Shown here piece after piece: positions 22,580-34,600 of a DNA stretch of 64,000 nucleotides. Both the position numbers and the translations under genes were made by a program. The notes below the pieces were generated by a model. The model was given only the letters and a program-made list of their open reading frames with translations. It was not told the DNA's origin and made no database searches. How positions within the stretch are numbered: the first letter of the stretch is position 1; every line of letters begins with the position of its first letter. Location: the NCBI GenBank assembly GCA_963576735.1, contig OY755173.1:17268873-17332872 (forward strand), given 5' to 3'. Origin of the DNA: Bedellia somnulentella (taxonomy: Eukaryota; Arthropoda; Insecta; Lepidoptera; Bedelliidae).

Positions 22580-24843
22580 ATGGCTAAAATTAAAGCGGGT
22601 CCTTTGCTGGGTAAGTGATACCCGTTGGATCTAACTATGTTTGCTGTTCAAAAAATCTTCTCCAACTTTTAAGCTATTCATCTGACATCTCTGAGCCTTA
22701 TATGAGCACCTGATTTTTAAGGTAACTGGGTCGAGGATCGAGCTCTAATAGAGGTACCAAAAGACGCCGGTGGCTATGTTCCTACAAAAGATAAGACAGA
22801 CTACAGCAAGCTGAAACCTGAACGGCGAATAAATGATTTTAGGAAGAATAAATTGTTGGGTGAACAGGTACCAATTTTTTGTATTGTTGACCTGTGTTGT
22901 GCCATCTGAGGAATGTTTCCATCTAGTTATTTTCGCGCACAAGTATCGCCTGCTCCTCTTTTTTTTGTTGCTCATAGGAATCAGATGCTTATACGTCGCT
23001 TTTTACTCACTAGGAAGGGGTTTAATACGTAGGATATACATATACATAAGCGGTTCTGTAATGTAACAAGTATTATGATAGTAGGCATGAAGACTTGAAC
23101 TTGTTTTCCTATAAGGTTTTATCTTCAACGATGTGCGGGGAATAAGGGTGTTTTTAATATCGTGCGGATTTCGTCACGCGTGCGGTATTGCCCCGCATGC
23201 AGAAAATTTCACGCAGCGTGAAACCCGATAGTCTATATGTCGCGGTGCTGCTGCCCCCGCGTCCCGCGTCCGTATTCCACGCATTATAATAAATACTTTT
23301 ATGAAAAGGACATTTGCGGGGCTTACGCATGCGGGGCAATCCCGCACGCGTGATGATATCCGCACGATATTAAAAACACCCTAAATAGTATAATGGAACT
23401 ATTAAGAATTTTACCCATGTTTCAAAACTTCTCTTTTGGATATTAAAATGCAGAGATCTATTTATATACCCAACCAACTTACAAACTGTGTAAGTCTGTG
23501 CTTTACCCATTTCCTACTAATAATTTTATTGTAATAATTTCGCTTATAAAATCTTCGACCACAGGGTTACGCGAGTATCGTTCTCATTCACGACAGCCAC
23601 CAGTACTGCAATAACTACGCCACAACTAACAACATCGTGTATGGACTCTTGCCCAAACCACTGTGTGGCCCTGCGCCCCGGAAATACAGTACTGCGAAAC
23701 ATGCATACGTACCTCAACCTGATTTTACTGAATGCTATGTATGTTGGCCTATTTTATATTGTGGCTTGCTTGTAGCATTATAAACTGAGTCGTTGGGCCA
23801 TTTCTTTTCCATATATCTATCTCGCTTGCACTTAACGGTCTCAGCACGCTTCACACCTTTTAGAACTCTTGCTCTCGCGACTCAGTTTTTAACGCGCCTA
23901 GTTTAGTGAATACGTCTTTGATAGCAATCTTAAACTGAGACTAACAACATTCAGTTTGGTTTCAATCGTATTCTCAAGATGCTAGAACTGTAATGTGTCA
24001 TACTTACTGGATACCAGAGGAGGGTCTTATAAAAGGATAAACAAACATGCCAAAAAGACCGGAGATAATTTGGTCCCATGGTCATAATGATTATTTTGAG
24101 GATACGAGATCTTCCGTGTAGTGCCGGCTTAGAGTAGCACCATTTCTTCTCGTGGGTGTCTTACAAGAAATCAGGGGCATTTTAAAATATGGTTATGTGA
24201 TTAAAAACATGAAATACTTGTTGTGATTATCTACGACCACGGTATTTCTGGACAGTCCATTTCCGTGGTAGACTTTAGCTGTTTTCTACAAAAACCAAGG
24301 CATGCGGATTTCCTCATCATGTTTTGCCTCATCGATCGCTACAAAAGCGACATCACTCCTGAAGTCATTATCCTAAGATGTTATTTTTTAGTATTTCGAA
24401 CTCAGGCGTTTTTGCCGTATATCCCCGACCGAAGGCATTGCAGAGGTACTAATAATTATGAACATCACGTGACATTAATGTCACATGCCCCCGTAGCATG
24501 AGGCGTGTGAGAGCGAGTATGTCATTTGAGATACTGACAGATTTTGTATGAACAAACTGTCGGTTTCTCACTTCTCATGTGACATACGCGCTCTTACAAG
24601 CCTTATGCAACTAGTGCTGGTGTTCAGAGTTCTCACGTTTTGGTTTCTTTAGTGTCGGTAATCAACTAACATAATTAAAATTGACAGGGAAATCTCGCAG
24701 ATTGGGGATTACAAAGACACTCATTTCAAGATTGGCCATGCACTGGTGTCTCCGATTATGCAAGGAGTTTGTACGATGACTCTTTTACTGCTCCAACAAT
24801 CAAGGATATGATGAATGTGAAGAGGAAGGCTATAGATAAGTAA
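22580..24843 (+). CDS. 168-aa protein, four exons; possible ciliary microtubule inner protein
   Basis: Exons: 22580-22610, 22722-22867, 23565-23738 and 24688-24843. All have GT-AG boundaries and the frame closes at 507 nt. The N-terminus MAKIKAGPLLGNWVEDRALI carries a GNW(V/L)E-(D/E)-R motif like that of CFAP107 and SPAG8, small proteins of axonemal microtubules. It continues with GYVPTKDKTDYSKLKPE. A middle part has YGLLPKPLCGPAPRKYS, and the tail has NLADWGLQRHSFQDWP. Tyr, Pro and Trp are scattered along extended segments, there is no membrane helix, and no enzyme motif is visible. The family link rests on that motif and general character and is an inference. Intron 2 carries a Harbinger-like MITE. 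Intron 3 carries a SINE-A head, a SINE-B fragment and a palindromic MITE. Confidence 0.6.
23146..23381. mobile_element. Harbinger-like MITE
   Basis: The termini gggtgtttttaatatcgtgc are inverted at the right end, and the match continues through cacgcgtgcgg and ttgccccgcatgc. The element is flanked by TAA on both sides (23143-23145 and 23382-23384). TIRs starting GGG with a 3-bp TAA duplication suggest PIF/Harbinger. It is CpG-rich, 236 bp, without an ORF, and lies in intron 2 of the 168-aa gene. Confidence 0.75.
24118..24186 (+). repeat. SINE-A head fragment
   Basis: The sequence ccgtgtagtgccggcttaga followed by tttcttctcgtgggtg matches the 5' end of SINE-A only. Confidence 0.6.
24416..24486 (-). 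repeat. SINE-B fragment
   Basis: Antisense 3' part of SINE-B: gcagaggtactaataattat, then gaacatcacgtgac. The tail hairpin is damaged. Confidence 0.65.
24487..24616. mobile_element. Palindromic MITE, copy 3
   Basis: It starts at cccccgtagcatgaggcgtg, and the inverted right half ends near tcttacaagccttatgcaac. It is slightly shorter than copy 2. It lies in the last intron of the 168-aa gene. Confidence 0.8.
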
Positions 24844-25227
24844 TTGACCGACCTTCCCTATCCTATAACAAACACGAAACGTATAATTAATACTGAAAAC
24901 CAGATAAGCAAAATTGTTGGGGGTTTGTGGTTAATGTTTTCGTGTTTGATTTGCTAACCGCACTGCCCACCAATCTCAATAAGCCCCATATTGCATTTAT
25001 GATGTTATTCAAAAATGCCGTCATACGACATATCACATCGTCATCATCAGCCAATAGACTTACTGTGCTGGACATAGGACCTCCGAAACGACAGGCGTGG
25101 CTACTTGATACCTCCACCAAGAGGGCGGATCACTTTGTTGGAGGCAGATCCATATGCGATTTCCGGTAAAACATTATTCATAATAATCGGTATTAACCAA
25201 CGAATTATTTTTAATCACTAACGTGAT

Positions 25228-25251
25228 GTTTGCCCGACGCGTCGGGCAAAC
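25228..25251. repeat. Perfect 24-bp palindrome
   Basis: The half-site is gtttgcccgacg, with its exact inverse directly adjacent. A second short palindrome (cgtcgcgacg) follows. It lies downstream of the 168-aa gene. Confidence 0.8.
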
Positions 25252-25435
25252 GTCGCGACGTTTCGGTACGCCAACTGGTGCCGCGGTACTGGCTGACTGA
25301 CGAGCTGGCTCGGCAGGTAGTTTGTGATTGAGGAGTGTTTAAAGTACCCTCACATCACTCAATCACAAAATGTTATTAGGTGTACGACACACTACACTAA
25401 CAATGTCCGATGAAGAGAATTCTGTGAAGTAAAAG

Positions 25436-25556
25436 TTTTTGGTGATGGGTCTCCAACCACATCGCCGAAAAATCACTTAAAAAGCCCCGATACCATTCGC
25501 CTCTTTCGAACACCAACGGGATGAAATGGGGTATTGCTGTTCTAAGCCGACACTAC
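25436..25556 (-). repeat. SINE-A copy, 3' truncated
   Basis: Antisense: ggtgatgggtctccaaccac through gttctaagccgacac. Confidence 0.75.
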
Positions 25557-25759
25557 TTAGCGAACTACTAATCAAATACACAATATGTATACTATGTTCA
25601 TGATGTTATATAACTAAGTTGCTGATTATATTTTTTTTATATAAAGGCTTAATTTTTGGTATATATTTTTATAACATCAGTCAGTTACATATAACATTAT
25701 GTGACGCGATATTTAGGAGGTAGGAGCACAAATACTTTACTTATGTAGTAGCTTACACG

Positions 25760-25886
25760 ACAACCTTTATTTTTACCATCTTTTCCCCACTCACATTTCC
25801 AAAAATGGCTGATGAATTTCTAATTCCTTAGCTCTGGCTACCCCTTCTAGGGATTTATAGCCGTGAGTATATGTATCTATGTAGCT
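25760..25886 (+). repeat. SINE-A copy, 5' truncated
   Basis: It runs from tttatttttaccatcttttc to the tail taccccttctagggatttat, then agccgtgagtatatg. Confidence 0.8.
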
Positions 25887-25974
25887 TACAAGCTCGCTGG
25901 AGCTTTATTCATTCATTTTTGCCGAAAAAGCATTTATGTATATGTATATAATTATTTAATGATCCAATATGAAT

Positions 25975-26185
25975 AGGGCTGTTGATGGAGAAAGGCCAAG
26001 CACTTAAAGCCATTGAAAACGTTCTTACAAAAGCGAAATTCCGAAGTGAGGAGAATAAAAGGTTAAGTATGAGAAGAATAATCAATGTGAGAGAAGCAAG
26101 AGAGATATGTCAGGATCATGTTAGGTGGCGATCGATAGTTTCTGTTTACCCCAATGGGAATATTGGGCGTGAGTATAAGTAATTA
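25975..26185 (+). mobile_element. LINE-X 3' fragment
   Basis: It encodes the end of the LINE-X ORF (AREICQDHVRWRSIVSVYP) and the tail taccccaatgggaatattgg, then gcgtgagtataag. It lies downstream of the TMEM201-type 3' UTR in opposite orientation. Confidence 0.8.
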
Positions 26186-26239
26186 GGAATTAATGTATCG
26201 ATAAGGAAGGATACAGGAATAAAAGCCAAATTCACACCA

Positions 26240-26610
26240 TAACATTTTATTTTCAGCAAATTCACAAAATCATTTGGTGTGTCTATGTCAAAACCATCTC
26301 CGCGTCCGCCGAAACTTATGAGAAAATCTTAACATCAAGAATTATTCCAGTTTTTCTCTTAACAATAATCACCTAATATCACAATTTGTCTAATATAGGA
26401 CAGTGACGTCCTTGAAAAACGTTTCAACAATAAATAATTCTTCATGTTTTTTACAATTCGCCACATGACAAAATACGAGATCAGCAAAATCTAATCTTAA
26501 ACAACGACTTATAACTTAAAATTCCTTAACTTAATGGCAGCTAACAATAGTAAAAAATTCAAAAGAACAAGTACAAAACTTAAATATGTATAAAAGCAGA
26601 TAGTTTACTG
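26240..26610 (-). other. Probable 3' UTR of the TMEM201-type gene
   Basis: The minus strand downstream of the stop codon has an AATAAA hexamer at about 26247-26252 (plus tttatt), some 360 bp after the stop. No repeat is seen inside. Confidence 0.5.
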
Positions 26611-29600
26611 TTACAAGCTCATTTGAGGTAGTTTTAGAATTTTCGGCCCACCGGGGGCTTTGAACACTTGATTGGGAGCATACTGTGGGTGAGAATACAC
26701 ACTAGAACTAGCACTTGAGAATCTCGCCTGAGGTATGTGCACGTGGCTGTTGTACTGCATTTGAGGATATATTGGTGAACTTACACGACTGAAACTTTGC
26801 GGCACTTGATAACCGAAATTGGCCATGTTGCAATTCTGGAAGCGATCCATCATGACTGAGCGGTCTTCCTCTAGTTCATCTCTTGATGGCGGTTGCGAGA
26901 ATAGATGCCTTTGATTCAAACTAGATGTTTGAGATTCAAATCCTGAGCTCTGGCTCGATGACCTGCTGCTGTTAATACTGAACAACTGCCGCTCACTCTC
27001 CGAACCCCAATAACCACCAGCTACCCATGAAGTTCCGTGACCTAGTTTACTTGGTGATATTAATGGCCTATGACTCCCTGATATACTAGGAGCTGCCGTA
27101 AATTTACGCAAAGAGAATATTGAGTCAGCTTTACTTCTTGGTTTTTTTGGGCTCCCAATAAATAAGGAACTTATGCTCTCATCCAGATCAGAGTCCGAAT
27201 CATCTTTTGATAGCTTCTGGTACTTATTGAATGGCGAGGGTTTGACGAACACTGAATCTGAAACTACTTTGGGGCCGTTCATAGTATACATAGTATTCAT
27301 TTTAGAATTTGAACATAATCTACTTTGAGCACGAGAAGTAAATGATGCCCCACTATTGTATGTGTTGTTATGCAGACCTATATTTTCATTGGAGGAGTCT
27401 GTTAGGTTACGAACTCCAAATTTGCACAAAGACACGTCATCATCAGTCTCCATTGATGAGGAATCCTCGTCAGCAACACTTGAGCTTCTTATCAAATTTT
27501 TCATATTTTTGTTTGGAGACTTAACTTTTGTATTATCACTCTTCTTCGTATATGATATGTTGGTGTAAATTGTGACAGAAGCCGCCACGCACAGTAACTG
27601 AAACATATTATTATAATTATATTTGGTCAAAATAAACACATTAAAGAAATTATTGGTCTTTTCTTTACCTTAATCAAACACAACTTTATTGGTGTCAATG
27701 CAAAGTGATCCTTCAAAATATTGGAAGCCACAAAGATTGTAATAAAGAGGTCATTTGCGAAAGCTACTTTCATTTCATTCACATTGAGAATATGTCCAGT
27801 TACTTGTAAAAGACAAGCAATTCCACTAAAAACATCTTGTAAAACTTCATTTACTTTGTCAAAATTATTAAAAATCATATCCTTAAAATACTTTTGTACA
27901 TCATATTTTAAATCTGGTATATATGTCGCATAATCTATGTCAAGGGAGTTTTTGAAATATGTCATTATTTCATCTGACTCCGGTACAACTGAGTCTATTT
28001 TACATTTCATTATTGTGTACAGCCTTTCTACTATACTTTTCAGCATTACTGTGTAATTCATCCAATGTTTGGAAAACAGTTCATTATTGGATACAATTTT
28101 GATCAATTCAATTGCTACTAAAATCAATAGCATTAATGTTAAGTACATTGATAATTTATTTATTAATTTAGTTTTGGTATTGTTAGAATCCATTTTTTCA
28201 TATTTCTTTTCTGGTGTTCGTGCTTGCAATAATTTATTGCCAAGAAGCATCTCCTTTTCTTTATGCAACTTAATTTGTAATACTTTCTTGCATGGACTAC
28301 ACAGTCTGTATGCTTTTTCTAGTTGGGCCCTGGAAAATAAAGAGAGATATTGAAATACGAAAACTAATTGATAAAGTAGGGGAATAGAACAATGGCAGAA
28401 ATGCTGGCAACTTATATCATTTATTTTTTATTGAATGTTAAAACTAGAATGCTTTTGACTCAACTTCAATAAACTAAATTTTAATCTAAATTACCATCTC
28501 GGTAAATCTGAATCAATGTGTAGCCATGAAACTCAGTTTATAATTAGACTACATGTTAATACCTGATTCATTTATTTTAATATTATTTATGATGATTTTA
28601 ATTTAAAGTAAGGACTTTTGCATATTAAAATGAGTAATAATGGTGTAACTTCACATCACACCACAAAGGGTGATGAGCTGTTGACTGTTGTAATCATCAC
28701 CAATGGTCTCCATATTTAGCAGTCTTTTGCTGGGAACATATGTTCATTACCTTCAACCTTAACCAAGGTATTGGTTCACTCATTGGTGGTAGGTTTGCCC
28801 ACATTGCTAAAAAACTGTCTCAGTTAATCCAAAATTTAAATGAAAATTATACTCAACATATTAGAATAGATAGAAAATATAGATTTGAAAGAAATTAAGT
28901 TTGTGATATTATAGTAAGATGATAAAATAATAATAAATCTGTAATATAGTATAGTAAGTACAAGATGACCTGACAGACTTAGTACTCTCAAAAAATAATT
29001 AACATTCACTTGATGGATGTCATCAAATTGTATTTAGCTGACCAGCTGAGGGTCTGTCATGTGATGAGAAAAAATATGTTTATAATATTATCCTCACAAC
29101 TTTTCCACTTTCTTATAGCTTAAAACCTTTTCCAAATTTTAAGAAACACTTTACAACTGAATCTTTCAAACACATTTTGCTATCAATTTTAATTATATAG
29201 AAGACTAGGGTTATATAAATCCATGCAACCACCAGAAATTTAGGGTATATCTCATTGTTACACTGTACTGTGTACCAGCAGAGCTTCTTTTTTTCCTAAC
29301 AGTAACACAACCACTATTTTGGCATGGATTTAATAGATCTGCAGATAGATATTATCAAAGACATTGTAACACATAGTGTGACAAAGAGGCGTATCTCAGA
29401 AATTTACATTAAGATTTTAACATATACTCAATTTTAAAAACTGTATTGAAAAAAACATACTCAATTTTAGAAACCTCATTGAAATGTTTAGTGGTGGTAT
29501 TTGTTTAGTCCTAGTTGTTATATCCTCAAGTCATAAATTGTGTTTACTTTGGTGCAGTGGTAAAATCTAGCATAAATACATACATTTACTCAAGGCTTTA

Positions 29601-31008
29601 AATCCCAAAAAAGGGATAGCCAGATACATAAAAAAAATCTAGCCATAAAAATTGCAGGTGTAAAAATTAAGGGTAGGTTTGTGATTAATCTCAAGCCACA
29701 GCCCAAAAAGAACTAAAAAGGCCCCAAAACTTTAATGTCACCTTGTCAGGACACCACTTATGTTATGACACCTACAGGAATAAATGAGCTTGTGCTATTA
29801 TTGTGTGTAACATTTTCCAATATACAAACCTATATGATTCAATTTCATGGTCATAGTTGTTTTTATTCATTGGGATAAAGTTAGCAAGCTGTGTGACTTT
29901 CAACTGCTGATTTATATTGCACATCTTGCAGAGCCCATTTTTAGGGGGGCTTCGCTTGAAGCCCAGTGGAGATTTAATCACCTGGTCACTTGAGTTGAAG
30001 AGTGGTTTGTTATAGTCTCCATCCTAGAATGAAATATTTTACATTGTAAGTCTTTTAACAACAATCAATATATCTACATACCCATAAAGACAAAGAGCGT
30101 AAAAATAATATGAAATAAGTAATTTTGGTTAGGAAGTTGTATATTTTGCCAATTAAACATAATATGCTATTTTAAAGATTAATTGGAGATAAAATAATGT
30201 GGAGAAATTTGATATCTATTTATACATTTCCGTAACATATCAGTTAATGTTTACATACATATACTCATGGCTATATATTCCTAAAAGGGGTAGCCAGAGC
30301 TAAGGAGTTAGAAATTCTTCAGCCACTTTTGGAGGTTCAGTGGGGATGATGGTACAATAAAGGTAGTTGGTGATGGGTCTCCAACCACATCGCTCAAAAA
30401 TCCCTCATAAAGTCCCAAATACTCTTAGTCCCTCATAGGTAATCCCACAGGAAGAAACAGGGTATGCTATTCTAAGCCGACACTACACAGCATGTTTAAT
30501 GTTTACTAGTAACAGTAAATAATACATTAAGATACAATGGTGAGTCAGGACAAACCTGGGCCAGTTAACATACAAGTGACATACATTGACTTTTATGATA
30601 AAATCCATATATGACATTGTTACATGTTGTTCAGATTATAATAAAAACAGTTACAGCACTAAAACATCAATTCTAGGATAACATAAATTAACGATGATCA
30701 AGTCTAAAAATAACCTCACCTTGGTAAAACCGTTGTATTGTTCACAGTGAATACAAGTCCAAGCATTGCGTTCTGGGAATTTAATCCATGAATTTGTATT
30801 GCAAAACCAACAATTAGCATACCAAGGCAACACGGATCTGCAAAGATTGAAAATTAATAAAATAATTGATATATCTACTGGCGGGAAAGCATAACATACT
30901 TCACAGATAACCTTACCGTAACATGCGAAACAATTTTATAAATAGTATGACACATAGTAATGTAATAATTCCGACTAGAATTAAATGCAATTTATTTGAG
31001 AATTTCAT
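26611..31008 (-). CDS. TMEM201/Samp1 (Ima1/NET5) inner nuclear membrane protein, 683 aa, five exons
   Basis: Minus-strand exons: 31008-30917, 30837-30720, 30023-29830, 28329-27669 and 27597-26611. All junctions are GT-AG and the frame closes at 2052 nt. Residues 1-31 form a hydrophobic N-terminal segment. Four CxxC pairs follow at about 40/43, 59/62, 102/105 and 145/148, including NCWFCN, WTCIHCEQYNGFTK and RLCSPCKK, the signature of the Ima1/Samp1 N-terminal zinc-binding domain. A membrane helix lies at about 196-215, and more hydrophobic stretches lie at 320-370. The last ~310 residues are Ser-rich and probably disordered, ending GGPKILKLPQMSL. Family members sit in the inner nuclear membrane and link lamina, LINC complexes and microtubules. 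Introns carry SINE-A copies. The gene lies head to head with the TTC27-type gene. Confidence 0.9.
29577..29795 (-). repeat. SINE-A copy, diverged
   Basis: The tail module is recognisable (catttactcaaggctttaaa, then cccaaaaaagggatagcc); the remainder is weak. It lies in intron 3 of the TMEM201-type gene, in the same orientation as the gene. Confidence 0.6.
30252..30492 (-). repeat. SINE-A copy, near full length
   Basis: Antisense: tacatacatatactcatggc, then cctaaaaggggtagcc, ggtctccaaccacatcgc and ctaagccgacactacacagc. It lies in intron 2 of the TMEM201-type gene. Confidence 0.85.
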
Positions 31009-31672
31009 ATCAGTTTTTAACGCTGAAAGTCAACTTATACAACAAACATATCACGACTTTCAGGTTTTACTTTGCATAACCTAAAAATTCAATTCAATTT
31101 GACTTTTTTTAAATAATTGTCTAAAGGCACAGTTCTGGTTTTTAGACCTTTTGAGCCAGATTCTATCTGACAATCAGCCAACACAGACAAGTGACGAGGC
31201 TATGATTATTAATAGTTTAGTATTTATTTTCTGATATTTTAATAACTTTGGTTACATCTTACTAATTAACTTTCTGACTTTACGCCCCGGGTATCAAACT
31301 CAAAACCTCCAAAGTTAAAGCCAAGCGCTTAACCGCGAGACCAGGAGGCAGTTGCTGCTTACTTGAATAATGATCGTAAATCTGGCAATAAGGCTTATAC
31401 TTGGATGCAACCACAGATAACATTATTACCTATTTACACATTTCGCTGTTCTATGTGATTAGACAATAGTTGACATTGTCAAGTTGACAATTATCTGTCA
31501 ATGAAACAATTGAAACGTCAAAAGCACATGTTTTGAGCTGTGTGTGCCTGTGCTTGCAATTGATTTGCTGTGAAGTTTGTGAATTTATGAAAATATTCTT
31601 GTTAAAGCTGCAAGGGAACTCTATTTAACACTATAAAATAACTTGTAGCACCAAACTGGTATAAAAGTGTTT
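31009..31672. promoter_or_regulatory. Shared divergent promoter region of TMEM201-type and TTC27-type genes
   Basis: The two start codons are 664 bp apart on opposite strands. No TATA box is evident for either gene. A tRNA-derived SINE-like piece lies inside at 31279-31352. Both genes have housekeeping character, so a bidirectional promoter is likely but not proved. Confidence 0.6.
31279..31352 (-). repeat. tRNA-derived SINE fragment
   Basis: On the minus strand: ctggtctcgcggttaagcgc (A-box side), then gttttgagtttgatacccgg (degraded B box). The acceptor stem does not pair, so it is not a functional tRNA. Confidence 0.5.
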
Positions 31673-34600
31673 ATGATGTTGCTGGAAAATGCATTGCATT
31701 TGTGTAATTTTGACGATCAAAACATAACAACTGGTAAGTAATTGTGATTGTGAAATAAACTTAATTCAAATTGTTTGCTTTTATTTTATTGCCATTTAAT
31801 AATGTATTTTTACAGATGATGATGTATTCAATAGACTGTGGTGTGGAAAATGGTCTATAGATAATAGAAATGTTATTGAAAGGATTTTTCAAACAGCTTT
31901 GGATAAAGCTCTGCTAAACAACTACATAACATCTCAAGAGAATGAGAATTTATTACATGAAATATTGAGGATAGCTACGAGTGCATTCCTTAGTTTTTTA
32001 AATATTAATTGGGATCCTCACTCAGAAGAAATCAATTCAACTGAATATTTTGGCATGATTTGGCCAAGTACCATAGACACATTAAATTTACTTCAATGTG
32101 ATTCTGAACCCTTGTTTGTGAATATAAAAAATCCTGAACTATTGTACTTTTCCTTACAACTGTTTTCAACATTATATGAAGTCCATGAAAATTTGGTAAG
32201 TAATAAATAGTTTTGTTTTTACAAACACATATACCACCACAATCATTTTTAGATTACTGCTGAATTGTTATTATTATTTGAATGAGATATTAGTGCTGTA
32301 TTGCTTGTGAAATGGATTTTTGATTGGAATGAACTATTTTTGATATAGTTATTATACATGCGTACATAAAAAAGCGACATGATAGTCCAGTGGGTAGAAC
32401 ACCCGCCCGAAAATAGAAGGGCGTGAGTTCCAATCCTGGGACGGGCCTACACCAATTTGTCTTTTCTAAAGTCATATGTGTGGTTAATTTATCATGGTTG
32501 CTAACGGTGAGGGAAAACATCGTGAGGAAACCCACATGGCTGAGTTGTACTTAGACATGTGACAGTGTATTCGTTCAAAACGGCGATAGGCCTGCCCCCT
32601 ATCACGTGAGTACACTGTCTAAGCAAAACGTGGGTACCTTCTCTGGAAACTAGATGGCGCTTGCCATGTGAGATCAGGAGTATTGGTACCTCTGCCAACC
32701 CCTTCGGGGATAAACGGCGTGAACGTTTATGTTATGTTATTATACATACATACATACATACATATTCTCACGCCGTTAGTTCCCATTGGGGTAGGCAGAG
32801 ACTATCGATCGCCACTTTGTACGATCCTGGCAAACCTCTCTGGCTTCGTTTACATCCATCAATCTTTTCATACATGCTCTTTTATTCTTCATACTGCGGA
32901 CACCTGCCTTTTTGAGCACATTTTCTATTTGATCCAAATGTGTCCTCCGAGGTCGTCCTCTACTAACATTACCTTCCACATTGGCTCTATATATCTCTTT
33001 CACCAATTTACTGTCATCCATCCTCTCTATGTGCCCAAACCATCTCAACATTCCTTTTTCTATCTTTCTTACAATATCATCTTTTACACCACACCTTTCA
33101 CGAATCACATCATTCCTCACACGATCACATAACCTTACATTACACACTTTTCTGAGGGATCTCATTTCTACTGCATTCACTCTACTTTCATGCTTCTTCT
33201 GCCACACCCAACATTCACTGCCATACATAAGCGTAGGAACGAGGACAGCATCATGCATAGTTATTATAAATTAGCTTATTATTTTAAGTCCCAAAAAATA
33301 CACTTTCATGTTCAAAAAGTACTATGGAAAATTTTATGTACCAAAATAATACCAAATTGTAAACATATTTTATGGTTAAAATATGGACTGTGCCTGTTTA
33401 GTGTATTTGTAAATACAAAAAAATATATATTTAAGAGTCTGTTCTTCTAACATTTCAAGAATAAACAAGACAACTTTAATTAAATACCTTGCAGTACAAA
33501 TTGCAAGCAATCACAGAAAGATGAAATGATTGTGACTTGTGACTGTACCCCTCACTTATTTCCATTGCCATAACTTTTTTCTCCCATAATGATATTATCA
33601 TGCCCAAGATAATTTAAAAACTCAGTCTATTCATGTTGTTGGTACATGTAATAAATCCAATCCTTATTAAAATTTCTGTATTAGTATTTTGTGATTACAA
33701 TACATCTTTAGTCACTCCCATTATCCAATAGTAAAAACTACTAATTAGTAGTACTTAGCACCATATAGACAGTAGCATTTTAGTATGGGCAGTGTTTTGC
33801 TGGCTTGGAATGTTACTACCCCTTTCTACCCATGGGCGTCATAAGAGGCGACTAAGGGTAGTGGTATTTGGGTGAAGTGGTGGAAGACCCATCACCAATA
33901 ATACTTTATATCTACCATCTCCTCCCCTATCAAGTGTTGAAACTTTTGTTTCCTTTATTGAGTAGTAGTCTGCTGTGTAGTGTCGGCTTAGAATTGCACT
34001 AACCCATTTCTTCCCATGGGTGTACATAAAAGGCGACTAAGGGTATGGGGCTTATTTAAGTGGTATTTGGGTGATGTGGTGGGAGACCCATCACCAATAA
34101 TACTTTATTTCTACCATCTCCTTCCCTATCAAGTGTCAAAACTTTTCTTTCCTTTATTTAGTAGTAGTCTGCTGTGTAGTGTTGGCTTAGAATAGCACTT
34201 CTTCCCATTTCTTCCCGTGGGTGTACATAAGAGGCGACTCAGGGATTTTTGGTGGTTGGAGACCCATCACCAATATTAGTAATATACACATGAGGTTTTC
34301 ATGAACAAAACATTCTAATAATATCTTTCTTTCTTTAACTTCCAGTAATATATTGATAAATATTTAAACTTTACAAAAAATCCATTCCAGGTAACATTAT
34401 GGTGGCTGTTCAGAGTTAAAGTTACTCACCAGAAATTCCTAGAAGACACAAGTGCGACCTTGTACTCTGAATTGGAGATTCTCATAGCTAAATTACTAAA
34501 TGAGCTGCAGAATTCAAAAATATTTATCAGCCAACCGAGACTGAAAGTCTTGTTGCATTTAGAAATTGGACAGGCTTATCTGATGTATGGGAGGGTGCAG

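Noticed and set aside
32661..33274. Plus-strand ORFs of 84-154 aa
   Set aside because: They are antisense shadows of the LINE-X C-terminal ORF on the minus strand.
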